Assembly: GCA_964519095.1 (NCBI GenBank)
Contig: CAZFHV010000011.1
Span: 1-32,026, forward strand
DNA length: 32,026 nt
DNA from: JAEHCY01 sp964519095
Lineage (GTDB): Bacteria > Pseudomonadota > Gammaproteobacteria > Chromatiales > Chromatiaceae
Direction: 5' to 3'
Shown here: one piece after another, positions 1 through 6,896 of the stretch
Numbering within the stretch: the first letter of the stretch is position 1
How the letters are laid out: each line of letters opens with the position of its first letter
Notes under the pieces: model-generated
Told to the model about the DNA's origin: nothing
What the model saw: only the letters and a program-made list of their open reading frames with translations
The model's database searches: none
Program-made: the position numbers and the translations under genes

Positions 1-720
1 CTTGTCCTCCAGCTCGCAATAGAGGCGGGGCAGCTGGGTCAGGAAGGTCTCCTGGAAATAGCTGACGCCGTTCTTGACCTCGTCGATTACCGCGAGTCGG
101 GTCGGGCGCAGGATGCGGGTCTTCCAGAGCGTGAGGACCAGCCGGCGCAGTGCCTGCTCGCTCTCGGCGAGCTCACCGGGCGTCATGCGCATCCGGTCTC
201 GGCTGTCCAGCAGCCGGCCGATATCCTGCTGGCAGCCGAGGATGCTCTTGCGGCTGACTTCGGTGGGGTGGGCGGTGAGGACCGGCGAGACCAGCAGGGC
301 ACCAAGGGTCTGGTGCAGGGTCGCATCGTCGACTCCCGCGAGCTGAAATCTGTCGAGCAGATGGTCGAAGCTGCCCTTGGAGGGGGCGGCCTCCTTGGTC
401 GCGCGGGTGCGGCGGCGTCGGACCCGGTGTTGGTCCTCGGCGATGTTGACCAGGTGCAGAAAGAAGGTGAAGGCGCGGATGATGGTCTGGGTGGTGTCGC
501 GGGAGAGCCCGTCCAAGAGCGTCTCCAGGCTGGCGCGGGCCGATTCGTCCGCCCCTTTGGCCAAGCCCACCAGGTCCTGGCGAATGCGCTCGGCCAAGCC
601 GTACACCTCGGCGCCCTCCTGGGTGCGCAGGGTGTCGCCGAGGATCCGTCCCAGCAAGCGGATGTCCTCGAACAGGGCGGCGTCCAGATGAGTGGGTGCG
701 GTGGGGTTGGTGTCAGTCAT
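1..720 (-). CDS. ppc: Phosphoenolpyruvate carboxylase, N-terminal part (runs off the window)
   Basis: Carboxylates phosphoenolpyruvate with bicarbonate to oxaloacetate, an anaplerotic CO2-fixing step in the cytoplasm. Only the first 240 codons are present; the family usually has about 880-930 residues, so the catalytic C-terminal barrel lies beyond position 1. The diagnostic motif VLTAHPTE falls at residues 147-154, with the catalytic His at 151 followed by the usual Arg-Lys (VSRKS). The N-terminal helical part (DIRLLGRILGDT, FFLHLVNIAE) is typical. The ATG at 720-718 has a GGAG about 8 bases upstream and a good sigma70-like promoter 70-100 bases upstream. The gene appears to be monocistronic on this side. 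The identification is secure from the signature motif; nothing can be said about allosteric sites, which lie outside the window. Confidence 0.95.
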   Translation of the reverse strand, partial: MTDTNPTAPTHLDAALFEDIRLLGRILGDTLRTQEGAEVYGLAERIRQDLVGLAKGADESARASLETLLDGLSRDTTQTIIRAFTFFLHLVNIAEDQHRVRRRRTRATKEAAPSKGSFDHLLDRFQLAGVDDATLHQTLGALLVSPVLTAHPTEVSRKSILGCQQDIGRLLDSRDRMRMTPGELAESEQALRRLVLTLWKTRILRPTRLAVIDEVKNGVSYFQETFLTQLPRLYCELEDK

Positions 721-790
721 GGCGGCGCTCCAGGACGGAAAGGTTGCCGAGGAGGTGCCCAGCAGTGCATCGCTGCGCGGCGTTGTTCCG

Positions 791-818
791 AGTATCGGCT
801 GTTCTGTGGGTCCGTCAA
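791..818 (-). promoter_or_regulatory. Sigma70-like promoter for ppc
   Basis: On the minus strand TTGACG (818-813) and GATACT (796-791) are separated by 16 bases. This matches the -35 consensus at 5 of 6 and the -10 consensus at 4 of 6 positions. The predicted start near 784 leaves a leader of about 64 bases before the ppc ATG. Assigned by eye from consensus; no transcription data. Confidence 0.45.
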
Positions 819-932
819 CCAGGCTTGCTGCATTCCGCCGGCAGCTCCGCCTAGCGCACCCTTTGCTCTTGGGCGCCGATCTGAGTCCCACCACCGCAAG
901 CTCCGAGGTGCGGCGCTTCAGCTCCTCCTCTT

Positions 933-1157
933 TCAGGTCGGGGGCGCGGTCGAGGTTACAGGCCCCTGGAGCTGATTGAGGGCCAGGCGTTGCTGGGCCT
1001 TGAGCTGGGTGAGGGTGGCCCTCTGGGCGGCGAGGCGAGAGCGGTGCTCGTGGCAGTCGCGCTGGAGCAGAAGGTCCCGCCGCGCCACCCGTACCGGGAT
1101 CGCCTCTACCCGGGCGCTGACCTTGGCACTGAGCTCCGCGTTGTTCAGGCTCCCCAC
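933..1157 (-). CDS. Small hypothetical protein, possibly a frameshifted remnant
   Basis: A 74-residue frame starting at a GTG. I do not recognise a family. The peptide is polar and helix-prone, with an Arg/Gln/Leu-rich middle (QRATLTQLKAQQRLALNQ) that could form a short coiled coil. Third codon positions are mostly G or C, as in the neighbouring real genes, so the stretch looks translated or recently so. The frame stays open upstream of the GTG but without another usual start codon. A neighbouring frame around 1222-1275 encodes a signal-peptide-like string (SILLALLLPLP). The frame of ppc is also open just downstream and encodes a charged stretch (DLKEEELKRRTSEL). This patchwork suggests one secreted protein broken by frameshifts, or sequence errors. 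A normal small gene of its own is the alternative. No ribosome-binding site stands out. Confidence 0.3.
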   Translation of the reverse strand: MGSLNNAELSAKVSARVEAIPVRVARRDLLLQRDCHEHRSRLAAQRATLTQLKAQQRLALNQLQGPVTSTAPPT

Positions 1158-1387
1158 CGTCGCCGCTGCGCTGCGCTCCGGCTGGCTCAGGCGGTCACCG
1201 AGCGGGGCCGCTCTGACGGGCGATTCGGCGCAGGGCGAGGCAGCGGGAGCAGCAGGGCGAGGAGGATGGAGAGTGGAGGGCGAATGGGTGGGGTAGGGAG
1301 GTGGCGTCTGCCCCGAGCGATCGATGAGGCTCTGGGGACCTGAAATGCCTTTACCCCCTCCGGGTCTGTCGGTGAGGGGCGGCAGGC
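1158..1387. other. Intergenic stretch between the small ORF and the AI-2E family gene
   Basis: No convincing gene. On the minus strand it holds the open but start-less extension of the small ORF and a short hydrophobic signal-peptide-like string in another frame. I see no tRNA, strong hairpin or clear promoter. Confidence 0.4.
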
Positions 1388-2485
1388 TCAGGGATTGGCG
1401 CCGTCCCTTTCGAGTGCCGTATCGGTTTGCAGATCGGGCGTCTCATCTAGCCAGGCCAGCAGGAGCTTATAGCCCAACACCAGCACCACCGAGCCCACGA
1501 ACAGCCCGATGATCCCGGAGCTGATGAAGCCGCCGATGGCGCCGATGAAGATCACCGCCATGGGCACCTCCACCCCGCGGCCCAGCAGGATGGGCTTGAG
1601 GATGTTGTCCAGGGCCCCGACCATGAGGCTCCATGCCAGGAACAGCACCGCGGGCAGGGTTTCGGCCGTGGAGAACACATAGATCACCATCGGCAACATG
1701 ATGGGCAGGATGCCGATCTGGATGACGCTGAGCAGCAGGCAGAGCAGGGCCCAGAGGCCCGCCCCAGGGATCCCCATCACCATGAATCCCGATCCGGCGA
1801 GGAGGGACTGGATGATGGCTACCCCCAGGATGCCGCGGGTCACGCTGCGCACCGTGGCCTCCGCTAGCCGGGCGAAGTCCGCCCCCCTGGCCCCCGCCAG
1901 CCGGATGGCGATGGCATAGGCGGCCTGGGTGGCCCGCTCCGAGTGGGCTAGGAGGAAGCCCGCGATCACGATGGCGATGACGAACTGCAGGATGCCGTAG
2001 CCGGCACCCGCCGCGGTGGACAGCAAGAAGGAGCCCACGCCCTTGAGGTAGGGGGCGATCCGGGTGGCGGTGGCGGCCAGGTTTTCCGAGGCCTGGCGCC
2101 AGAAGGCATCGATGGTCGACCCCACCAGGGGCCAGTCCTTCACCGTCTCCGGGGGCGGGGGAACCGCGAGGGTGCCTTCCTGAAACCCCCGAGCCAGGCC
2201 CTGGGCGCCCGCGATCAGGGTGTCGCTCAGCATCACCATGGGCGTGATCAGAATCACCAGTCCGAGCAGGGCTATCCCGGTCCCCGCCAGGCCCTTGCGC
2301 CCCCCGAGGAGCTCTTGCAGCCAGAGAAAGCCCGGATAGGCCCCCACCGCGATGATGATGCCCCAGGCGATGGGAATGATGAACGGCTGGACGATCTCGA
2401 AGCACCAGGCCGCCAGCAGCACAAGGACGCCGATGCGGATGGCCGCCTCCAGCGCATTGCTCATGAAACGCTTGTCGTCGGTCAT
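1388..2485 (-). CDS. AI-2E family transporter / PerM-like permease
   Basis: A 365-residue integral inner-membrane protein of the AI-2E exporter/PerM family (formerly UPF0118). It has two hydrophobic segments near the N-terminus (about residues 12-55), a third around 65-90, a polar stretch, and a C-terminal block of four to five membrane segments. The family-typical end is visible (ALDNILKPILLGRG, then a Gly-rich helix pair). Members have been linked to autoinducer-2 export, Na+/H+ exchange or no known substrate, so the substrate here is unknown. The open frame continues 80 codons upstream, but ATG 2485-2483 is preceded at ideal spacing by GGAGGAG and starts MTDDKRFMSN, which fits the family length; the longer Arg/Pro-rich extension is rejected. 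It stands alone, with no obvious partner gene. Confidence 0.88.
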   Translation of the reverse strand: MTDDKRFMSNALEAAIRIGVLVLLAAWCFEIVQPFIIPIAWGIIIAVGAYPGFLWLQELLGGRKGLAGTGIALLGLVILITPMVMLSDTLIAGAQGLARGFQEGTLAVPPPPETVKDWPLVGSTIDAFWRQASENLAATATRIAPYLKGVGSFLLSTAAGAGYGILQFVIAIVIAGFLLAHSERATQAAYAIAIRLAGARGADFARLAEATVRSVTRGILGVAIIQSLLAGSGFMVMGIPGAGLWALLCLLLSVIQIGILPIMLPMVIYVFSTAETLPAVLFLAWSLMVGALDNILKPILLGRGVEVPMAVIFIGAIGGFISSGIIGLFVGSVVLVLGYKLLLAWLDETPDLQTDTALERDGANP

Positions 2486-2944
2486 CTCTCCTCCTCCCCG
2501 AAGCGCGGTGGCTCTCTGGCCCTTGGGCGCTGGGGGAGACAGCCTGCGGGCAGCCCGGCAGAAATTCAAGTCGGGAGGAGGCGCTGGTCTGCCCAAGTGC
2601 GGGGGGGTGTAGCAAGGTCTGGGGTGGCAACCGACGGGAGCAAGGAATACGGGGAGGCCCTCGCGCGGCGATCCGAGTGGCCTTGTTTCGTCGGCCAGCC
2701 GTCGTTGGCTCGGCGACGACTCCAACCAACGGGGCGGTCAGGCTGCGACCCAATAGAGTCGGTACCGCTATCTGGGTGCCAGCAAGGGGTGTGGTGAGAG
2801 CCTGGGGGAAGATCTTCGATCAGCGGTCCGGCATCGCCCGAAAAAGTCGGCTGGGCGGCCGAGAGTCATCCCCTAGGGGGCCCCCGGGGAGCGGGGAGGC
2901 ACCTCCCTGTGCCACCGAGTGTCCGGCTGCGCGCCGGGCTGCAA
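2486..2944. other. Long gene-free stretch upstream of the AI-2E family gene
   Basis: Frames here are short, Arg/Gly/Pro-rich and lack ribosome-binding sites. Apart from a short GC hairpin near 2871-2888 (CCCCTAGGGG with a nearby CCCGGGG), I see nothing. It probably carries the unidentified promoter of the minus-strand gene. Confidence 0.4.
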
Positions 2945-3081
2945 GTCGGACCGTAGGTCGAACCGTAGGTCGGACTGTAGGTCGGACTGTAGGTCGGACT
3001 TCAGTCCGACACTTCGCAGTCTCCACCTCTAGGCCGACGGTGCGCTGCCCACCGCGTCGTTGGGCTCTGCCCAACCTACAG
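2945..3081. repeat. REP doublet (REPIN-like) with 12-bp tandem amplification
   Basis: Four 12-bp units GTCGGACYGTAG (one with GTCGAACC) run from 2945 to 2992. They are followed by a perfect hairpin GTCGGACT-TC-AGTCCGAC (2993-3010) headed by GTAG (2989-2992). On the opposite strand a second hairpin, GTTGGGC-AGA-GCCCAAC (3075-3059), is also headed by CTGTAG (3081-3076). The two hairpins therefore share the layout GTAG plus stem and face each other. GTAG-headed hairpins in inverted pairs are the hallmark of REP sequences mobilised by REP-associated tyrosine transposases. No such transposase lies in this window. The tandem units are repeats of GTAG plus the left stem arm. The second hairpin sits directly after the sulfur globule gene and may also act in termination or mRNA stability. 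Confidence 0.65.
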
Positions 3082-3085
3082 CCGG

Positions 3086-3433
3086 TTACTTGGACTCGGC
3101 CTTGGCGGGGGCCGCCGGGGCAGCGGGAGCGGCGTAGGGGGCGCCGTAGGGGGCGCCATAACCGTAGGGGGCACCGTAGCCCCAGGGACCACCGTAGGGC
3201 CCACCCCAGCCGTAGGGGCCGTAGCCGTAGTAGTCGTTGTAGCGGTTGTAGCCCCGACCCCAACCGCGGCCACTGCCGCTCATGTTCATGTTGAAGTCGC
3301 CGAAGCCATCACCGAAGAAGTCGTCCATGAAGCTGCGGTCCCCCCAGCCACCGGGACCACCCCACCAGGCATTGGCGGAGGCAGAGGCACCGAGGAGGGC
3401 GGCGAGGGCGGCGGCGGACAGGATCGTGTTCAT
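3086..3433 (-). CDS. Sulfur globule protein (CV1/CV2-like)
   Basis: A 115-residue secreted structural protein. Residues 1-22 form a signal peptide (hydrophobic core SAAALAALLGASASA, cleavage after ANA). The mature chain starts with Trp/Gly (WWGGPGGWGD), has an acidic-aromatic stretch (FMDDFFGDGFGDFNMNM), an Arg/Gly/Tyr stretch and then Gly-Tyr-Pro repeats (GAPYG units, residues 70-100) ending in an Ala-Pro tail. This composition and order match the small Gly/Tyr/Pro-rich envelope proteins that coat periplasmic sulfur globules in Allochromatium and relatives. Its presence implies that the cell stores zero-valent sulfur during sulfide or thiosulfate oxidation. ATG 3433 has GGAG 9 bases upstream; the longer frame from 3502 has no such site. 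The GAPYG-coding DNA is itself repetitive (about 3120-3200). Family assignment rests on composition and layout, not on an alignment; the specific paralogue (SgpA or SgpB) is undecided. Confidence 0.82.
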   Translation of the reverse strand: MNTILSAAALAALLGASASANAWWGGPGGWGDRSFMDDFFGDGFGDFNMNMSGSGRGWGRGYNRYNDYYGYGPYGWGGPYGGPWGYGAPYGYGAPYGAPYAAPAAPAAPAKAESK

Positions 3434-3510
3434 CAGTTTTCTCCAAGTTGGGTGTAGGAAGTCTCGGTTGGTGAGCCGGTGTCTTCTTACCCCCCAGCTC
3501 ATGGAGAAGT

Positions 3511-3539
3511 AGAATATAAGAAACTGCTGAAATACTCAA
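3511..3539 (-). promoter_or_regulatory. Putative sigma70 promoter for the sulfur globule gene
   Basis: In an AT-rich island (about 3490-3560), the minus strand reads TTGAGT (3539-3534), 17 bases, then TATTCT (3516-3511); each hexamer matches 4 of 6. The predicted start near 3504 gives a leader of about 70 bases. The rest of the 339-base gap between the divergent genes (3434-3772) is GC-rich and shows no other clear signal. Confidence 0.4.
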
Positions 3540-3772
3540 GAACTATTTTTCGCAGTCCCATGCCCCCCCCAAGGAGCGCTTCGAGAGCGGCTCCGCCCGC
3601 CTCGAAGCGGTGGGGACGTCCCGATCCCCGAGGGATGATCCCGGAAACTCCCCCTCCCGGGGAGACTGCTTGTCCGGCCCGGAGGCCCGGGACGCGGGCC
3701 GGGGTGCCCAAACTGGCCTTGGGGCTCGCCCTGGGCGATGATCGGTGGCGGGAACGGCTAGGGGAGGGCAGA

Positions 3773-4816
3773 TTGAGGTCGGTGGTTCGGGGCGCTGGTT
3801 CGGGAGTCGGGCAGACCGGTAGGGTACTGGTCCTGGGTACGTCCCTGCTCGGCGCCCTGTGCCTCGCCGCTTTGGTCTACAGTCTGCACATGCCAGGCGA
3901 ATCTCACACAGGCCCCCTGCCGCCGCTCAATGAGGCGGAAAGGGAGATCCGCGAGCGGCTCGCCGCCCATGTCCAGAGGCTCGCGGGCGAGATCGGGGAG
4001 CGCAACCTCTGGCACTACCCGGCGCTGCTGGCGGCGGCGGACTACGTCGCGGAGACCTTTGCCGAGCTCGGTTATCGAGCCCAGGAAGAACCATTCCAGA
4101 GTCGCGGTCGGCGGGTGCACAACCTCATCGCCGAGCGCCCCGGCGGCGCCAAGGCCGAGGAGATCCTGCTGGTGGGCGCCCACTATGATTCGGTTCGGGG
4201 GAGCCCCGGCGCGAACGACAACGCCTCCGGCGTGGCGGCCCTGCTGGAGCTGGCGCGTCTGGTCGCTGGGGAGCAGCTGGCGCGGACGATTCGTTTCGTC
4301 GCCTTCGTCAACGAGGAGCCGCCCTTCTCCTACGGCCCCGAGATGGGGAGCCTGGTCCATGCCCAGGGTGCCAGGGCGCGGGGGGAGTCCATAGCCGCCA
4401 TGTTCTCCTTGGAGACCATCGGCTACTACGCCGATGCGCCCGGCAGCCAGCACTACCCCTTCCCGCTCAGCGCCTTCTATCCGGACACCGCCAACTTCAT
4501 CGGCTTCGTGGGCAACCTTGGTTCTCGCTCGCTGGTGCGCAGCGCCCTCGGAAGCTTCCGCCGGGGCACGGCCTTTCCCGCCGAGGGTGCGGCGGTTCCC
4601 GCCTGGGTGACGGGAGTGGGGTGGTCGGACCACTGGTCCTTCTGGCAGGCCGGTTACCAGGCCATCATGGTCACGGACACCGCCTTCTTCCGCTATGCCC
4701 ACTACCACACCGAAGGGGATACCCCGGAGAAGGTCGATTACGACCGCACCGCACGGGTGGTGGCGGGGCTCGCGCGGGTGATTGCCGACTTGGCCGCGGC
4801 GCCCAGCCGGCCCTGA
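3773..4816 (+). CDS. Membrane-anchored M28 family zinc aminopeptidase-like protein
   Basis: Probable metallo-aminopeptidase of family M28, 347 residues, held in the inner membrane by one N-terminal segment (about residues 17-38, VLVLGTSLLGALCLAALVY) with the catalytic domain in the periplasm. The di-zinc ligand set is visible in order: His137 (GAHYDS), Asp149 (GANDNASG, bridging), Glu181-Glu182 (VNEEP, base and ligand), Glu214 (SLETIGYY), His312 (HYHTEGDT). The last region HTEGDTPEKVDY is typical of the family. I chose TTG 3773 because a GGGAGG lies 5 bases upstream and it places a short cytoplasmic tail before the membrane helix; GTG 3782 is an alternative, and a frame open from 3479 would add an implausible Arg/Pro-rich leader. 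It diverges from the sulfur globule gene. The natural substrate is unknown. A weak GGGGC/GCCCC hairpin follows the stop. Confidence 0.85.
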   Translation: MRSVVRGAGSGVGQTGRVLVLGTSLLGALCLAALVYSLHMPGESHTGPLPPLNEAEREIRERLAAHVQRLAGEIGERNLWHYPALLAAADYVAETFAELGYRAQEEPFQSRGRRVHNLIAERPGGAKAEEILLVGAHYDSVRGSPGANDNASGVAALLELARLVAGEQLARTIRFVAFVNEEPPFSYGPEMGSLVHAQGARARGESIAAMFSLETIGYYADAPGSQHYPFPLSAFYPDTANFIGFVGNLGSRSLVRSALGSFRRGTAFPAEGAAVPAWVTGVGWSDHWSFWQAGYQAIMVTDTAFFRYAHYHTEGDTPEKVDYDRTARVVAGLARVIADLAAAPSRP

Positions 4817-4922
4817 GGGGCATGCCGGGCCCCCGTCGGTCCGGGCGCAGGGCGGGGGAGGGCGGTCGGTGCTGTCCTTTTACACGCCGCCAGCGAGGCT
4901 ACGGCGCGGCGCGGATTGTGGC

Positions 4923-5594
4923 TCAGTGAGAGGCTGGATGACCCTGGATTCGCCCCAAGCGCTCCCAGGCCGTCGGCAGGCTGAGCCCCGCCTCCTCGAG
5001 GGTCTGGAGCAGGCGCCGGCCATCGCTGGCCAGGAGGCTGAGCTGGTCAGCGTCGAAGAGCTGGAGTGCGGCCTCCAGGGCCTCCGTGGGGGCGCTGAGC
5101 AGGGTGGGGACCAGCTCCTCGGGGGCGATGGGGCCCCGGGGGTGGAGGAGGTCGGCGACCAGGGGTTGCTCCAGGAGCTCGAAGTGGAGTTGCCGCGCCT
5201 GCTCCTCTCCCGCCAGTTCCTGGTGGGCGAGGGGATCGTCGCCCGCCCCGCGCCAGATGGCCCGCATGATGACCTCGATCAGGGTACGTAGGGCGCCCTT
5301 GGCCTCGCGCTGGTCGCCTCCGAGCCCCGCGGCCTCCTCGTAGGCCTGCTCCAGCCCCTCCTTGAGGGACAGGATGCGATCGCTCGGCTCGCTGGGGCTG
5401 AGGCCCGCCGCTTGTACCACCAGCTCGCGGAGCCGCCGCTGGAAGGCGATCGACTCCTCTTGGTCCCGGAGGCGCGCCGCGCGGAGCTCCTCGCGGCTGA
5501 CCTCGGGGGGTGGGTTGCCGAACAGGGGGTTGAGATGGCGCCGCTGCAGGGCCCGCTCGTGGCGACCGGGGGCCTCCTGGAAGGGGAGGCTCAT
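4923..5594 (-). CDS. Conserved-looking hypothetical protein coupled to the dehydrogenase gene
   Basis: A 223-residue soluble protein that I do not recognise. It has no signal peptide or membrane segment, is rich in Leu, Glu, Gln and Arg, and is predicted from its pattern to be almost wholly alpha-helical, with likely coiled-coil or helical-repeat stretches (REELRAARLRDQEESIAFQ, and repeated LLEQPLVADLL-type helices in the second half). There are no Cys or His clusters and no nucleotide-binding loop. Its ATG overlaps the TGA of the upstream dehydrogenase gene (ATGA, 5594-5591), so the two are translationally coupled, and GGGGAGG in the upstream gene's end can serve as ribosome-binding site. 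Coupling suggests a related role, perhaps as a partner or scaffold, but nothing in the sequence shows what it does. It converges with the M28 gene. Confidence 0.75.
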   Translation of the reverse strand: MSLPFQEAPGRHERALQRRHLNPLFGNPPPEVSREELRAARLRDQEESIAFQRRLRELVVQAAGLSPSEPSDRILSLKEGLEQAYEEAAGLGGDQREAKGALRTLIEVIMRAIWRGAGDDPLAHQELAGEEQARQLHFELLEQPLVADLLHPRGPIAPEELVPTLLSAPTEALEAALQLFDADQLSLLASDGRRLLQTLEEAGLSLPTAWERLGRIQGHPASH

Positions 5595-6532
5595 GGCGGG
5601 GACCCCCTCGGGGCAGCGGCGACGAGGGCCTCGTAGAGGGCGGAGTAGTCCTGGTCCACCCGTCCGGCCTCGAGGCCCCGCTCGCAGGCTCGGGCGATGG
5701 CGGCGGTGGTGGCGGTGTCGAGACCCAGCGGCGTGGCCACCCGCTCGAACAGGCGGACGTCCTTGAGGAGGTGCTTGAGGGGGAAATTGGCCCGCGCGTA
5801 GTCGTGGGCCAGGTAATTCGGCAGCTTCTTGTCGAAGGTGGGGGCGTAGAGGGCGCTCTCGCGCAGCAGCCCCATGAAGGAATCCACCTCGAGTCCCTCG
5901 GCCCGCACCAGTCCCAGACTGAGGGAGAAGGTGGCGGTGAGGCCCGCGATGAGCTGGTTGAGGGCGAGCTTGAGGGCGGCGGCCTGTCCCACCCCGCCCA
6001 GATGGAGGATCCTCTTCCCCAGGTGTCCGAGCAGGGGCAGGACCTGCTGTTGCAGCGCCCCATCCCCACTGGTCATGAGGAGCAGGTTGCCGGAGAGGGC
6101 CTCCGGGAGGCTCCCGAGCACCGGCGACTCCAGGTAGGCCCCGCCCGACTGAGCCACCCGACGGGCTAGGGCCCGACTCTCCTCGGGGGCGATGGTGCCC
6201 ATCTGGATCAGGGTGCGCCCGGGGAGGAGGGCGGCGACCCCTCCCGCGTCGAGGGTCTCGGCGATGGCCCGGGCGTCGCTAAGGACCAGGAGGACCACCT
6301 GGGCCTGGGCGATGGCCGCGGCGGGGGTGGGGACAAGGGGGACGCCCGCCGCCGCCACGGCTGAGGCCCGCTCCGGGGTACGGTTCCAGCCCAGCACCTG
6401 GGCCCCCGCCCCGTGCAGCCGCAGTGCGATGGCGCCGCCCATGAGGCCGAGCCCCAGCACCGCTGTGGTTGGAAGGGGGCGGGGCGGTGCCGGATCGGCC
6501 GGGGGGAGGCTACTCGAGTCGCTCGGCGTCAT
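5591..6532 (-). CDS. NAD(P)-dependent beta-hydroxyacid dehydrogenase family protein
   Basis: A 313-residue cytoplasmic oxidoreductase of the 3-hydroxyisobutyrate dehydrogenase / glyoxylate-succinic semialdehyde reductase family. After a Pro-rich 20-residue tail, the Rossmann loop GLGLMG is at residues 27-32. The second strand ends GWNRTPER, and an Asn-Arg at that point is usual in NADPH-preferring members. The substrate-binding segment (ESPVLGSLPEALSG, about 135-148) and the catalytic Lys188 in GQAAALKLALNQ are intact, and the helical C-terminal domain has the normal length. A reductase acting on glyoxylate or succinic semialdehyde is plausible, but the substrate cannot be read from sequence. 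It is the first gene of a two-gene unit with the downstream hypothetical (4-base overlap). The AT-rich stretch upstream of 6532 probably holds the promoter; no strong ribosome-binding site is seen before the ATG. Confidence 0.88.
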   Translation of the reverse strand: MTPSDSSSLPPADPAPPRPLPTTAVLGLGLMGGAIALRLHGAGAQVLGWNRTPERASAVAAAGVPLVPTPAAAIAQAQVVLLVLSDARAIAETLDAGGVAALLPGRTLIQMGTIAPEESRALARRVAQSGGAYLESPVLGSLPEALSGNLLLMTSGDGALQQQVLPLLGHLGKRILHLGGVGQAAALKLALNQLIAGLTATFSLSLGLVRAEGLEVDSFMGLLRESALYAPTFDKKLPNYLAHDYARANFPLKHLLKDVRLFERVATPLGLDTATTAAIARACERGLEAGRVDQDYSALYEALVAAAPRGSPP

Positions 6533-6896
6533 GGCGTTGGCTGGAGCATTAGGAGATAGGAATATAGCAATGCAATAATATACATTGAAAGAAATATAGG
6601 GTATTTCAGAGGAATTCCATAGACTATTTTCGTGACCTAGCTCAATATCTTGTTGCAGTGCAGCAGATGCTGCCGTACCCTTACCGACGGAAAACTACTA
6701 GATTCGGTACGACACTCCGGCCTAGTATGTTAGGGAAAACCCCTAGAGGCAAACCGGCAGCTGGGGGTTGGGGGGGCCAACCGGCCCGAGCAAGAGGGCG
6801 GTCAAAGACCGCTGGGAGAAGAAAATACTGGGGGCGATGGGTCCGATAGGTGGCCGATCGCCGGGATGGTTTAACGAGCCGGTGGGTGATGCCAAG
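6533..6896. other. AT-rich divergent intergenic region upstream of the Rnf operon
   Basis: Bases 6541-6660 are much richer in A and T than anything else in the window, which fits a control region for both the leftward dehydrogenase pair and the rightward rnf operon. On the minus strand TTCAAT, 17 bases, TATATT is a possible but weak promoter. Rightward, a TATGTT near 6725-6730 could be a -10 element. A perfect small hairpin GCGGTC-AAA-GACCGC lies at 6798-6812, in what would be the rnf leader. I see no Fnr, Fur-like or sigma54 consensus. Confidence 0.4.

Noticed and set aside
2945..3004. Short tandem repeats considered as a CRISPR array or iterons
   Set aside because: The 12-bp units are directly adjacent with no spacers, and no cas, rep or partition genes are near. 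The GTAG-headed hairpins explain them better.
3479..3772. Extended N-terminus of the M28 protein starting at 3479
   Set aside because: The extra 98 residues are Arg/Pro/Gly-rich, run through the AT-rich promoter region of the divergent gene, and would put the membrane anchor in the middle of the protein.
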